DNA of 64,000 nt from contig NZ_FOBB01000006.1 in NCBI RefSeq assembly GCF_900109685.1, positions 124,001 to 188,000 on the forward strand, written 5' to 3'. The stretch comes from Chitinophaga rupis (GTDB lineage: Bacteria > Bacteroidota > Bacteroidia > Chitinophagales > Chitinophagaceae). The translations under genes were made by a program, and so were the position numbers. The notes under the pieces were generated by a model. It was not told the DNA's origin. It did no database searches and was given only the letters and a program-made list of their open reading frames with translations. Positions 1-8,041 of this stretch are shown here, piece after piece; position 1 is the stretch's first letter, and each line of letters opens with the position of its first letter.

Positions 1-387
1 TTCCTGCGAACACTCGACACACAATCAACATTAGCAAAAACAGTTCGTGAAGTAGCCATACTTACAGTAGGAAGCGCCTTCGGAGCCCGCTTCGAATTAT
101 ACGCACATGAGATCATGGCGGAAGCCTTCGGTCTTTCACCTGGTACTATTGCAACACTTGCAGCCGGTGGTCATCCGCATGGTTTAAACGAAGCAGAGAA
201 CATTGCCCATGTCATTGCCTGTGCATTGGTCAGCGGTCATATTATTCCGGATTCCACTTATAAACAGGCAGTAGATCTGTTAGGGCAGGATGGCGTGGCA
301 GAGCTCTTCTTTCTGATCGGTGGTTATTGCCTCATTGCAATGATCTTAAATGGATTTGACATGCCTGCGCCTGATAATAATGAGTAA
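1..387 (+). CDS. Carboxymuconolactone decarboxylase (CMD) family protein, 5'-truncated
   Basis: The frame is open from the first base of the window, so the N-terminus lies outside; 128 residues are visible. The segment REVAILTVGSAFGARFELYA followed by HEIMAEAFGL resembles the CMD/AhpD helical core, in which an R-E-[IV]-A-I-L stretch leads into the catalytic pocket. The usual Cys-x-x-Cys of peroxidase-type AhpD is not visible, so a decarboxylase-like or uncharacterised CMD protein is more likely than a redox enzyme. An ATG at 115 is internal to the fold and probably not the start. The next gene begins 28 bp downstream on the same strand, so the two are probably co-transcribed. Substrate unknown. 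Confidence 0.7.
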   Translation, partial: FLRTLDTQSTLAKTVREVAILTVGSAFGARFELYAHEIMAEAFGLSPGTIATLAAGGHPHGLNEAENIAHVIACALVSGHIIPDSTYKQAVDLLGQDGVAELFFLIGGYCLIAMILNGFDMPAPDNNE

Positions 388-415
388 ACCCATAAAAAAA
401 TTAAGACAACCTAAC

Positions 416-1897
416 ATGAAAAAAACAGTTGTATCACTGCTTTCAACAGCAGCCGCCCTTTCAATAGCAGCCGCGTGCATCCACGATGAGAAAAATCCGG
501 TTGCAGCTCCGCAAACTTATGTGCTCGTGCATGGAGCATGGCAGGCTCCTTATGTTTGGGATTCAGTTCAGGCTGATCTTTCTAAAAGCGGTAACAAAGT
601 AATTGTAGTGGAGCTTCCGGGCCATGGCTCCGACACCACACCGCCGCATCAGCTTAGCCTTGATGTGTACAGGGATAAGGTGATCGATGCAATCTCAAAA
701 GCAGACAGTAATGTAATCCTTGTTGGACATAGCATGGGTGGAATGGTGATCACACAGGTAGCGGAGAAGATCCCTTCAAAGATCAGGAAGCTGGTGTACA
801 TCGGAGCTTTTCTTCCTTCATCGGGGCAAGCCTTAACCGATCTTTCGTTTTCGGATCCTGGCTCCAGACTGGGGCCTTTACTAATTCCTTCAGCCGATCA
901 GTTAACACTCGATGTGAAACGGGACAGCCTGACCTATCTTTTTATAGATGATGGCTCTGAAACCGCCAAGCAGCAAGTACTTAAAAACTATCGCGCTGAA
1001 CCGGCCATTCCCTTTACCGGTAAGGTAACGCTGTCGCGGGAAAATTTCGGTGCAGTGGAGAAAGTGTACATCAAGACCCTCCAGGATAAAGTGATCTCAC
1101 CCGGGCTGCAGGACCGTATGATCGCCGGAGCAGGTATCAAAACGGTTTATTCTCTTAATACCAGCCATTCTCCGTTTTTGTCGCAGCCCCATGAGCTTTC
1201 CGGTCTGCTGCTCAAAATTGGGAAACAGCAGGAACCGGATCCATTGAATAAGGTTGTGGCACGGCTGATCCGTTATGATGTGCAACCGGAATTCCAGGCC
1301 ACATTCCGCCAGGCGGTAAGCGACTATGTGTTCCATTCCCTTCAGTCGGAAACGAACGTTTTATCGGAAGCATACCATGAGCAGGGAGATACTACCGTGT
1401 TGTGGCTTATTGAAAGATGGAGCAACAAAGACGAGCTGGACAAAGCCAGTAAAAGTTCAGGATTCAAAGCCATCGGATCTTTATCCCATAGCTCACTGAA
1501 ACAACCGGCTAAGATGATCTATGTGAAAGATCTTGCGCCATTGTCCAAACAGCAATGGCGCAGGGGTGCCCAAAAGGAGGATCAGCCGCTTACCATTATG
1601 CTGTTTGTGGATGCAAAACCCGGAACGGAAAATAATTTTAAAGAAGTCTATCACAATGCCATGCCGCAGTTCCGTGGCGAACCGGGAGTTATTAATTACC
1701 AGCTCTCGCAGCTGGAAGAAGACAATACCCAATTCGTTACGTATGAAAAATTCAGGAACGAAGATGCGTTTAAATATCACCTGAATTTTCCGCCCATACA
1801 ACCCGTGATCGATTACCTGCATACCAGCATCAAAAAACAACCTTTCGAAACGGGCCTTCACAGGTTAATCGAGTTTGCACCGGTTATCCGCCAATAA
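416..1897 (+). CDS. Alpha/beta-hydrolase lipoprotein fused to two antibiotic-biosynthesis-monooxygenase (ABM) domains
   Basis: 493 residues from the ATG at 416. An upstream in-frame ATG at 350 overlaps the previous gene and would bury the signal peptide, so 416 is preferred. Residues 1-21 form a signal peptide ending in AAAC, a weak lipobox. Residues 34-270 are an alpha/beta-hydrolase of the EstA/salicylate-esterase type: VHGAW oxyanion strand, nucleophile elbow GHSMGG (Ser106), likely Asp224 and His251 (NTSHSPF). Residues 275-375 and 392-480 look like two ABM-like ferredoxin-fold domains, the second clearer (LFVDAKPGTENNFKEVYH). Such domains occur in quinol or heme-degrading monooxygenases and as dimerisation modules. 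The fusion suggests an exported enzyme acting on small aromatic or ester compounds, but no substrate can be named. Confidence 0.75.
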   Translation: MKKTVVSLLSTAAALSIAAACIHDEKNPVAAPQTYVLVHGAWQAPYVWDSVQADLSKSGNKVIVVELPGHGSDTTPPHQLSLDVYRDKVIDAISKADSNVILVGHSMGGMVITQVAEKIPSKIRKLVYIGAFLPSSGQALTDLSFSDPGSRLGPLLIPSADQLTLDVKRDSLTYLFIDDGSETAKQQVLKNYRAEPAIPFTGKVTLSRENFGAVEKVYIKTLQDKVISPGLQDRMIAGAGIKTVYSLNTSHSPFLSQPHELSGLLLKIGKQQEPDPLNKVVARLIRYDVQPEFQATFRQAVSDYVFHSLQSETNVLSEAYHEQGDTTVLWLIERWSNKDELDKASKSSGFKAIGSLSHSSLKQPAKMIYVKDLAPLSKQQWRRGAQKEDQPLTIMLFVDAKPGTENNFKEVYHNAMPQFRGEPGVINYQLSQLEEDNTQFVTYEKFRNEDAFKYHLNFPPIQPVIDYLHTSIKKQPFETGLHRLIEFAPVIRQ

Positions 1898-1934
1898 TTA
1901 AACTCCATTACATTAAAATCAAAACATTCAAAAA

Positions 1935-2747
1935 ATGAAACCGATCTATCAAATCCTGATGACAGGTCTCTTAAGCATACCTTCTTTAATTAACTTAAAT
2001 GCCCAGACAAAAATGAAAGCCGAACAAGTAAAGTCGTATGAGCTGGAAGTAGTAAATCAATTGACTACTTCTACTGCCATTGTCAATATGCCGGTATCTC
2101 ACCTTCTGAACGCGCCAGGTAATGAGGCGTTGAGAGATTTCTTTTTCACACCTGTTAAGGAAAAAACATTACAGGGAAAGAAGATTGCAGTGATAGCAGC
2201 AGACGGTTTTGAAGAGATCGAATTAACCGGGCCTGTCTGGTATTTCAAACAATTGGGGGCCAGGGTCGACATTGTGGCGCCTAAGTTTAATCCCGCCCCG
2301 GCAAGATATGGCCTGAGCTACCCGGAGATGTCAAAAACACATATCATGGCTATCCAATATCTGCAGCCTGTAGGATGGATCAAATTCGACCGCACGGCCG
2401 ATCAGGTAAAAGTAAGTGATTATGATGCGGTGTTTATTCCCGGTGGCGCCTGGAATCCGGATAATCTTCGCTATGATAAAGATGTGATCAAATTCATCCA
2501 GGATTTCAACAAGTCAGGAAAGCTGATTGCGGCCATTTGTCATGCACCGGTTGTATTGGCATCAGCTGATGTTCTGAAAGGGAAAAAGCTGACCGGTTAT
2601 TGGAATATCCAGGTTGATCTGAAAAATGCGGGTGGAACTGTAACCGATGAACCTGTGGTTACTGATGGCAATCTCGTCACCAGCAGGCACCCGATCGATG
2701 TAGCCGATTTTTCAAGAGCTGTTGAAGCCTGGTTGATCAGGAAATAA
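1935..2747 (+). CDS. Secreted DJ-1/PfpI (class I glutamine amidotransferase-like) family protein
   Basis: 270 residues. Residues 1-23 look like a signal peptide ending in NAQ. A roughly 55-residue N-terminal extension precedes the DJ-1/PfpI fold (about 80-270). The family hallmarks are present: DGFEE with Glu93, the nucleophile elbow AAICHAP with Cys202-His203, and FIPGGAWNPDNLR. Members of this group are proteases, glyoxalase/deglycase-like enzymes or chaperones; which activity applies cannot be told from sequence. It lies 37 bp after the hydrolase-ABM gene and is followed by a strong terminator, so it is the last gene of the plus-strand run. Confidence 0.82.
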   Translation: MKPIYQILMTGLLSIPSLINLNAQTKMKAEQVKSYELEVVNQLTTSTAIVNMPVSHLLNAPGNEALRDFFFTPVKEKTLQGKKIAVIAADGFEEIELTGPVWYFKQLGARVDIVAPKFNPAPARYGLSYPEMSKTHIMAIQYLQPVGWIKFDRTADQVKVSDYDAVFIPGGAWNPDNLRYDKDVIKFIQDFNKSGKLIAAICHAPVVLASADVLKGKKLTGYWNIQVDLKNAGGTVTDEPVVTDGNLVTSRHPIDVADFSRAVEAWLIRK

Positions 2748-2765
2748 CCCCGGCATGTATATCAC

Positions 2766-2797
2766 AACTGTCACCAACACGTTTGGTGGCAGTTTTT
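2766..2797 (+). terminator. Rho-independent terminator after the DJ-1/PfpI gene
   Basis: A 12-bp stem with one G-T pair (AACTGTCACCAA at 2766-2777 pairing with TTGGTGGCAGTT at 2783-2794) and a 5-nt loop, running into a T-run. The T-run lies only on the plus strand, so it mainly serves the upstream gene; the convergent arginase-like gene stops 15 bp further on. Confidence 0.85.
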
Positions 2798-2811
2798 CTT
2801 CTGCCAGCCGT

Positions 2812-3603
2812 TCAGAGGTTAATTTGATCTATGATCGGCTTTATTGGGTTTAGCTGTTCTAAAGTTGTAGCTATTGATTCTGTGATACAAAACCCAACGA
2901 CATTATAATTTGCCTTTATTTTCCTTACAAGTTCAGCAACATCAGACACGGAAGAACCAATGTTTGTCGGGAACATGGAAAACTCATATTCCGATTTGTC
3001 TAAAACGTCTAAGTCAAGATGAATGTAAACATTCCTGAAGTTCTTAATTTCCTGTTGAACGTATTCAAATTTACAATCTGCAATTGTTGTAATATTATGC
3101 TGCCTGATATATTCGCTTTCAGGCTCGTCTAAGTCTCTCAATCCAACATAACATATTTGCTCCGGTTTCAGTGTTGAAAACAGTAAGCCGATAAATTCTT
3201 CGTTCCCCTCTCCCAGGAGCATGCGTAACGGCATTCCGTGAAATGCCTTGCTTGGTGAGCTTTCCGGTGTATTCAGATCTGCGTGAGCATCTATATAAAT
3301 GACACAAAGATCTCCCTGGTATGTCTTGTTTAGATAGGAAACAGGTACGATCTCAATTCCACAGTCGCCACCAATCGTTGATATTTTATCAGGTTTACTG
3401 TCAAGGATGATCTCTTTGAAAAGCTTTGTCTGCTCAAGTATGGGTTCAAAGCATTTAATGTTGGCGATTGTTGTTAAACCTTTGGTTGAAAGTGGGATAA
3501 CTTTGGTGTCACTATCCTTAAAATATGAAATGAAAGTCTCTGCTCCCATTTTCAGATCATCCGTGAAACCTGAGCCTTGCCACTGTGGGTTAATGAAAAT
3601 CAT
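2812..3603 (-). CDS. Arginase/agmatinase (ureohydrolase) family protein
   Basis: 263 residues with the ureohydrolase fold. Metal-site motifs are DAHADLN (Asp105, His107, Asp109) and HLDLDV (Asp197, Asp199). The first ligand motif, usually GGDH, reads GGDC (Cys81), so one of the usual His ligands to the dinuclear manganese site is replaced. The family hydrolyses guanidino or formimino groups (arginine, agmatine, formiminoglutamate); the Cys variant is seen in poorly characterised branches, and the substrate here is unknown. It is shorter than canonical arginases (about 300 residues). It is a single gene, convergent with the DJ-1 gene, with 135 bp to the next minus-strand gene. Its base composition looks more AT-rich than the flanking genes. 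Confidence 0.8.
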   Translation of the reverse strand: MIFINPQWQGSGFTDDLKMGAETFISYFKDSDTKVIPLSTKGLTTIANIKCFEPILEQTKLFKEIILDSKPDKISTIGGDCGIEIVPVSYLNKTYQGDLCVIYIDAHADLNTPESSPSKAFHGMPLRMLLGEGNEEFIGLLFSTLKPEQICYVGLRDLDEPESEYIRQHNITTIADCKFEYVQQEIKNFRNVYIHLDLDVLDKSEYEFSMFPTNIGSSVSDVAELVRKIKANYNVVGFCITESIATTLEQLNPIKPIIDQINL

Positions 3604-3738
3604 AATTATATTATTTAAAACTGCTACAATACTATATTTCCGCTATTATGCGCTACTTTCAGCAGAAGCCATTCCCACAAATTATTATTTTTAAGCTACT
3701 CAGCAAAAAAATCACAGTAAGCAATTCACTGTAAGCCA

Positions 3739-4119
3739 TCAAGGTTTTAAGTTTGTCATAAAGGTCAAGGTATCAAAGTATAAAGTCAGGGATTTTAGTT
3801 TTCCTTTTTCAACGGTCCAGTTTTCCGAAACATTCCCATTGATCTGAACGCCGTTTGGAAATACAAAATCATAGTTTCCGATAACACTTGCTTTATCGTC
3901 TTCTACAATCATTTGTTTTACACGCATAGCATTAAAGCGCTGCGAAAATCTTTTAATGATCTCAATATAGGCTTGTTTTCCTATTACCGGCTTAATATTG
4001 TTCATGTCTCCTCCAACATATTCAAAGTCGTCTGCAATTACGCTTTCCCAATTCGATTTTTCTGCAAATCCCTTGTAATAGGTTTCCAGTAGTTGTTTTG
4101 TCTGTGCTGATTTTTCCAT
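3739..4119 (-). CDS. NTF2-like / SnoaL-like domain protein
   Basis: 126 residues with the cystatin-like fold pattern of NTF2/SnoaL/DUF4440 proteins: an N-terminal helix (TKQLLETYYKGFAEKS), then strands covering the VIADDFEYVGG and ENWTVEKGKLKSLTLYFD segments. There is no signal peptide. Such proteins bind or isomerise small hydrophobic ligands, and the sequence alone does not show which. It is divergently transcribed from the HxlR regulator at 4210, with two operator-like repeats over its probable promoter, so it is likely the regulator's direct target. A good Bacteroidota promoter lies upstream on the minus strand: TTG, 19 bp, then TAAATTTG at 4169-4176. Confidence 0.72.
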   Translation of the reverse strand: MEKSAQTKQLLETYYKGFAEKSNWESVIADDFEYVGGDMNNIKPVIGKQAYIEIIKRFSQRFNAMRVKQMIVEDDKASVIGNYDFVFPNGVQINGNVSENWTVEKGKLKSLTLYFDTLTFMTNLKP

Positions 4120-4140
4120 GGTTTATATGTTTTAAGTTTA

Positions 4141-4202
4141 TAAATTTGTTGTTGCAAAACGCAAGAACCAAATTTATAAAAGATATTGCAAAACGCAAGA
4201 AC
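4141..4202. promoter_or_regulatory. Double operator and divergent promoter between the NTF2-like and HxlR genes
   Basis: A 17-bp direct repeat, TTGCAAAACGCAAGAAC, occurs at 4152-4168 and 4186-4202, 34 bp apart (about three helical turns). Each copy contains the dyad TTGC-N5-GCAA. The first is nested in a larger dyad, TAAATTTG (4141-4148) and CAAATTTA (4169-4176). Read outward, both flanks fit the Bacteroidota -7 element TAnnTTTG. On the minus strand a TTG lies 19 bp upstream, inside the second repeat, which is a full consensus promoter for the NTF2-like gene. HxlR-family proteins bind such dyads, so autoregulation plus control of the neighbour is likely. Confidence 0.65.
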
Positions 4203-4209
4203 TTTTTTT

Positions 4210-4617
4210 ATGGAAAAATTCAGGTCAGATTGTCCAATCAGTTGTTCCCTTGATGTATTTGGGGATAAATGGTCGCTATTAATAATCAGGGATATAATGT
4301 TGAGAGACAAGGTATCCTACAGCGAATTTTTAGGTTCGGAAGAGAAAATCGCTTCAAATATTCTGGTCAACAGGCTAAATGTTCTTGAAGCTGAAAAGAT
4401 ACTTGTAAAAGAAGTGTCGCCCGCAAATAAGTCAAAATTTGTATACAGCCTTACGCAAAAGGGTTTGGATCTATTACCGATTGTCATAGAAATAATGGAT
4501 TGGGGTGCAAAATACAATGCAAACTGTCCCCGAAAAGAGATCGGCAAGAAGATCAAAAAGGATAAAGCGGCTGTTATTAAAGAGTTAAGCCGGTCTTTGA
4601 AGTCAAAGATCAGGTAG
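4210..4617 (+). CDS. HxlR-family winged-helix transcriptional regulator
   Basis: 135 residues from the ATG at 4210. A TTG at 4186 in the same frame is rejected because it lies inside the second operator repeat. The protein shows the HxlR order: CPISCSLDVFGDKWSLLIIR near the N-terminus (Cys pair, then the conserved G-x-K-W), a winged-helix recognition region (SEEKIASNILVNRLNVLEAE) and a wing (YSLTQKGLDLLPIVIEIMDW). HxlR proteins bind DNA as dimers and often sense reactive electrophiles or oxidants through cysteines. The divergent NTF2-like gene and the plus-strand reductase at 4801 are the obvious candidate targets. Confidence 0.88.
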   Translation: MEKFRSDCPISCSLDVFGDKWSLLIIRDIMLRDKVSYSEFLGSEEKIASNILVNRLNVLEAEKILVKEVSPANKSKFVYSLTQKGLDLLPIVIEIMDWGAKYNANCPRKEIGKKIKKDKAAVIKELSRSLKSKIR

Positions 4618-4800
4618 TGGTAGTGTACCGCCATAGGGACAGCCAATAGCAAAAGTCATTACTTCTTCTTATATTTATAATAACGGCAGTTTACCATTAC
4701 TGCCGGAATAATTATGTTCGTCAAGCCGGCCTCAAAAGAGCATCCCTCACATATACCATCTGCCATTTCCGGCGGCAGAAACAGATAAAAAAACGCCCAC

Positions 4801-5364
4801 ATGACAACACCCACATTTAAAATAACCATCCACATGGTTTCCAGCCTAGACGGCATTATTGCTAAAAAAGACAATAGCATCTCCTGGTTTGAAACAGCTG
4901 ATCACTACGAAAAAGGAGTTACGCTCACGGAACAGGATACCAGCGAATTTCTTAAAGCAATAGATTGCTATGTAATGGGCGCCCGGACTTATGAACATGC
5001 TCTGGAGCTTTCAAAATCCTATGGATGGGCTTATGGAGATACACCAACAATTGTATTAACTCACCGGAACCTGCCTGTTGACCGGCCAAACATTGAAATT
5101 TATTCAGGTGACCTGAACAAGCTTGTAAATGAACGGTTAAAACCAAACTACAGGAATGTTTGGCTTGCAGGCGGGGCAATGCTTGCCAAAGATTTTATTC
5201 GTTTAAAACTGGCAGATGAAATAAGGTTATCAATTATGCCTGTTATTTTGGGCGACGGAACACTGTTTTTTGATCAGATAGGACAGGAACAGGCATTGCA
5301 CCTAAAAGACGTGACAGCTTATAAAAGCGGGATGGTGGAATTATTTTACGAGATAAGAAAGTAA
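4801..5364 (+). CDS. Dihydrofolate reductase-fold protein (RibD C-terminal domain family)
   Basis: 187 residues. The N-terminus ITIHMVSSLDGIIAKKDNS matches the RibD-C/YyaP family, in which S-L-D-G shapes the substrate pocket. CYVMGARTYEHALE and the WLAGGAMLAKDFI nucleotide-binding stretch (G-G-x-x-x) complete the NADPH-binding fold. The C-terminal RLSIMPVILGDGTLFF is typical of the family. These are soluble NAD(P)H-dependent reductases of mostly unknown substrate; true folate reductase activity is unlikely. It lies 183 bp after the HxlR gene, a gap that holds a 7-bp hairpin (4684-4705) without a T-run. Confidence 0.85.
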   Translation: MTTPTFKITIHMVSSLDGIIAKKDNSISWFETADHYEKGVTLTEQDTSEFLKAIDCYVMGARTYEHALELSKSYGWAYGDTPTIVLTHRNLPVDRPNIEIYSGDLNKLVNERLKPNYRNVWLAGGAMLAKDFIRLKLADEIRLSIMPVILGDGTLFFDQIGQEQALHLKDVTAYKSGMVELFYEIRK

Positions 5365-5394
5365 TTAAGGAAACCTGAACTTTTATCATCAGGT

Positions 5395-5423
5395 GGGACA
5401 AGTCTTCATTGAAGGCTTGTCCC
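5395..5423 (+). terminator. Hairpin after the RibD-C reductase, possible terminator
   Basis: A 10-bp stem with one G-T pair, GGGACAAGTC pairing with GGCTTGTCCC around a 9-nt loop, 30 bp after the reductase stop. The following bases (ATTTCATCT) are only weakly T-rich, so termination is uncertain. Confidence 0.4.
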
Positions 5424-5509
5424 ATTTCATCTATTACTTCCTTATCAGGTCCCAATACCATCAGTGCTATATTAACATTCCGTATCTGCATCAGGCCAAT
5501 GAACGGCAA

Positions 5510-7591
5510 TCACAATTTCTGGATCTTCCTCACCTTCACTTTCCCGTTATAATTCAGTGATAGTATATAGGTACCTGCCGGTTTACGGCCGGCATCAAAC
5601 GGTACATTATAGGCGCCTGCTTCCAAGCGTGCATGGATCAGCACTTTCACCGGTTTGCCATTTATGTCATGCACTGCAAGATTAACCATACCTGCTTTTT
5701 CTATGCTGAAGCGGATCATTGCATGATCATTAAATGGATTGGGAAAACTGCTCAGTGAAGACAGCTCTTCAGCATCATGAGTAACATTCATCATGGCAGA
5801 TGAACGCAGGCTGCTGCCTGTTTGGATCTTTACTTCCGTATAGCTGTTCCATGCATTCACACTGTTACCATGGCCCACTATCCGCACATATCTGCCAGTT
5901 ACCGGCGTAAAGGAAAATGTTTGCAGGTTAAGGGAAGTACCGCTGCTGACCTGTCCTGCTGCTGCTGTGGCCCAATGAAGGGTATCATTACCTACCAATA
6001 CATCAAAAGTAGATGTCCGTACATTACCGCTGTAGAATGCGATCTGTACACCAGATACCGTCAGTGTATCATCCAGGCAAAATTGGATCCATTGCCCATT
6101 ACCGTTGGCAGACCAGCGGGTGTTCAGATCCCCATCCAGTACATTCGCCGGCACATTGCCATCGTCGGCGCTGGCAGTTACCGGCTCACAGGCAGATGGC
6201 TGATCACTGGCAAAAGGACCTACCATGGCAGGTGTGAGTATGCGGGCAATAACAGGAGCGGAAGAAACTTCATCAGCGCCAACATCCAGGGATGAAGTCC
6301 GTGGCTGTCCGTCCATATCAGCTGTAACAGCTGCATAGGAGCCTGTTGCTGCATTAATAGCAGGGCTTCCGCTCTGCAGGTGAAAAGTACCGGTTGCGTC
6401 TCTTGCAAGTAACGGATTAACGGTTGTATATCCGCTGGCAGGCATATCACCATCGCCATTGGTATTATAGAGGATATTCCCTGACCATACAGCACCGGTG
6501 TAAGGTCCTGCAATGGAAGCTGCTGGTCCCCCACCCTGGATAATATTATTGACAACGGTTTGCGCAGTAGCACCCAGCCCGTTTGTACGGCCAGACTGCA
6601 CTATATTGCCTGTATTATTCACCAGCGTGTTAAACGCGATCAGGGTACGGTCCGGGCGATCATGGGCTGTAAGCGCGGCTCCATCTGCTACTTCTCCATC
6701 GCCATTACCAATATTAATGGCAGGATTACAATTCTCAAAATGGTTGCTGAAAATGTTGTGATCATCTCCAAAAATGCGGATCCCCGGCGTGTTAATAAAA
6801 TAGTTCCCATACACGGTGTTATGGTTACCATGCCTCAAAGTGAACTGGGCCGGGCAATTGCGGATGGTATTATAACGGATGGCAACGCCGGATGATTTAA
6901 TAGATATCAGCTCATTTTCGCCTTCACAATCTTCAAAAAGATTATACTCTAAAATACTGTTGGAAGAAGAGAGGCTGTAGCCGCTAAGCCCGAACTGCAA
7001 TGTTTCAGCGCCATTCCCTGTTTGCGGCTGCTGATCCAGGAAGTAGTTATGATGAATGTGCAGGCGTTGTGCGATCTGGCTGCCGCTGCCCCGTACTGCA
7101 ATAAAACGTCCCAGGGCATTTTTATGCTGAAAGGTATTATGATCTACTTCATGGTCATTACCGTTCAGGGTCAGGTTCTCACCTGTACCTGGTGTTTGGA
7201 ACACATTGCAGGTCCACCGGCAAAAGCTGGTACCGCTTGCCATGGTAGCCTGCGAGGCATTAAAAGTAAATTTGAATCCTTTGATGATGACATATCTCGC
7301 CGGACTTACAATGTTAAAACCCGCCGTCCCATTTATTTCAGCGCCACCAATTGTTTGCGCGGTAATGGTAATAGGCTGTGCAGCGGTTCCCTGTTTGCTG
7401 ATAGTAATGTCTGTTGATGCAGTGTAAACGCCATTGGCAAGAATAATAATATCTCCCGGCGCAGCATTATTGATAGCTGTTTGTAAAGCCGACAGAGAAG
7501 AAACATTTATGGTAGCAGCTGAAAGCCGGAGGGCTGCTGTTACGCATAACATAAAGAAAAAGATACGTAATGAGTAGTTTTTCGGGTTCAT
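5510..7591 (-). CDS. Secreted PL6 polysaccharide lyase with discoidin-type CBM and T9SS sorting domain
   Basis: 693 residues from the ATG at 7591; an ATG at 7699 would put 36 unlikely residues before a clear signal peptide (1-25, ending LSAA). Residues 27-460 form a right-handed parallel beta-helix of polysaccharide lyase family 6 (alginate lyase/chondroitinase B). The catalytic pair is visible: Lys232 in ELISIKSSG and Arg253 in TLRHGN. The acidic run before Lys232 matches the calcium site of chondroitinase B. A discoidin (F5/8C) domain follows (about 485-610), then a type A T9SS C-terminal signal (about 615-693, starting FPNPFND). The enzyme is probably exported by type IX secretion to cleave uronate-containing polysaccharide by beta-elimination. 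A LacI-type operator lies upstream. Confidence 0.88.
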   Translation of the reverse strand: MNPKNYSLRIFFFMLCVTAALRLSAATINVSSLSALQTAINNAAPGDIIILANGVYTASTDITISKQGTAAQPITITAQTIGGAEINGTAGFNIVSPARYVIIKGFKFTFNASQATMASGTSFCRWTCNVFQTPGTGENLTLNGNDHEVDHNTFQHKNALGRFIAVRGSGSQIAQRLHIHHNYFLDQQPQTGNGAETLQFGLSGYSLSSSNSILEYNLFEDCEGENELISIKSSGVAIRYNTIRNCPAQFTLRHGNHNTVYGNYFINTPGIRIFGDDHNIFSNHFENCNPAINIGNGDGEVADGAALTAHDRPDRTLIAFNTLVNNTGNIVQSGRTNGLGATAQTVVNNIIQGGGPAASIAGPYTGAVWSGNILYNTNGDGDMPASGYTTVNPLLARDATGTFHLQSGSPAINAATGSYAAVTADMDGQPRTSSLDVGADEVSSAPVIARILTPAMVGPFASDQPSACEPVTASADDGNVPANVLDGDLNTRWSANGNGQWIQFCLDDTLTVSGVQIAFYSGNVRTSTFDVLVGNDTLHWATAAAGQVSSGTSLNLQTFSFTPVTGRYVRIVGHGNSVNAWNSYTEVKIQTGSSLRSSAMMNVTHDAEELSSLSSFPNPFNDHAMIRFSIEKAGMVNLAVHDINGKPVKVLIHARLEAGAYNVPFDAGRKPAGTYILSLNYNGKVKVRKIQKL

Positions 7592-7981
7592 GTGGAATGA
7601 TTTAGAGGGTAATTTAACTGAGGGTGTACATAGGGAGCTCGCAACACCAACGGGGAATTGTGCAGGCATACATAGGAATCCTAAAATTGCGCAATACAAG
7701 GTTATGCAACAGTTCTTACTCGTGGAATATACGTTAACCCTAATCTAATGTAAGTATTTTATCTCGAATTGCAAACGATTGCATAAATTCCTGAAAAGCG
7801 GTTTCCCTAAGTAATATTATGCCGTATAACTCACTGCTGGCAGCCTTTCCGTGGTTTTAATCTCTTTCTTAAATACTTTATAACCGATAAAAAAGTATAA
7901 GTAATTGGTAAAATTAAACAAGGCACGCAGCCGGCCTTATTGCCAAACATTAAATCAGCAGGCTTGCAATTAGCCTGATAT
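7592..7981. other. Intergenic region upstream of the PL6 lyase
   Basis: About 390 bp between the lyase start and the terminator of the next gene. No convincing coding frame. It contains the LacI-type operator at 7770-7783. I found no clear TAnnTTTG box on the minus strand, so the lyase promoter is not located. Confidence 0.6.
7770..7783. promoter_or_regulatory. LacI/GalR-type operator upstream of the PL6 lyase
   Basis: TGCAAACGATTGCA is a perfect match to the LacI/GalR consensus TGnAAnCGnTTnCA (symmetric arms TGCAA and TTGCA around a central CG). It lies about 180 bp upstream of the lyase start. This suggests a sugar-responsive LacI-family regulator, encoded elsewhere, controls the lyase. 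Confidence 0.55.
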
Positions 7982-8018
7982 AAAAAAAAGCCGCACAGAT
8001 CATATGATCCGTGCGGCT
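7982..8018 (-). terminator. Rho-independent terminator of the FtsX-family permease gene
   Basis: A 13-bp stem with one mismatch (7989-8001 pairing with 8006-8018) and a 4-nt ATAT loop. On the minus strand it is followed by a run of T (8 A on the plus strand at 7982-7989). Confidence 0.88.
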
Positions 8019-8041
8019 TTCTACTACACTAATTATAATTA

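Noticed and set aside
4186..4209. Upstream TTG start for the HxlR gene.
   Set aside because: The codon lies inside the second operator repeat; the ATG at 4210 gives the normal HxlR N-terminus.
4659..4880. Minus-strand small frame ending in the HxlR-reductase gap (47 codons from the ATG near 4802).
   Set aside because: It starts over the reductase start codon, has no recognisable domain and contains the hairpin at 4684-4705. A small membrane peptide is possible but not supported.
5243..5509. Minus-strand 88-codon frame between the RibD-C and PL6 genes, with protein-like codons in its first half.
   Set aside because: Its second half is antisense to the reductase, its middle is the hairpin at 5395-5423, and I recognise no family. 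It could be a gene remnant, but the support is too weak.
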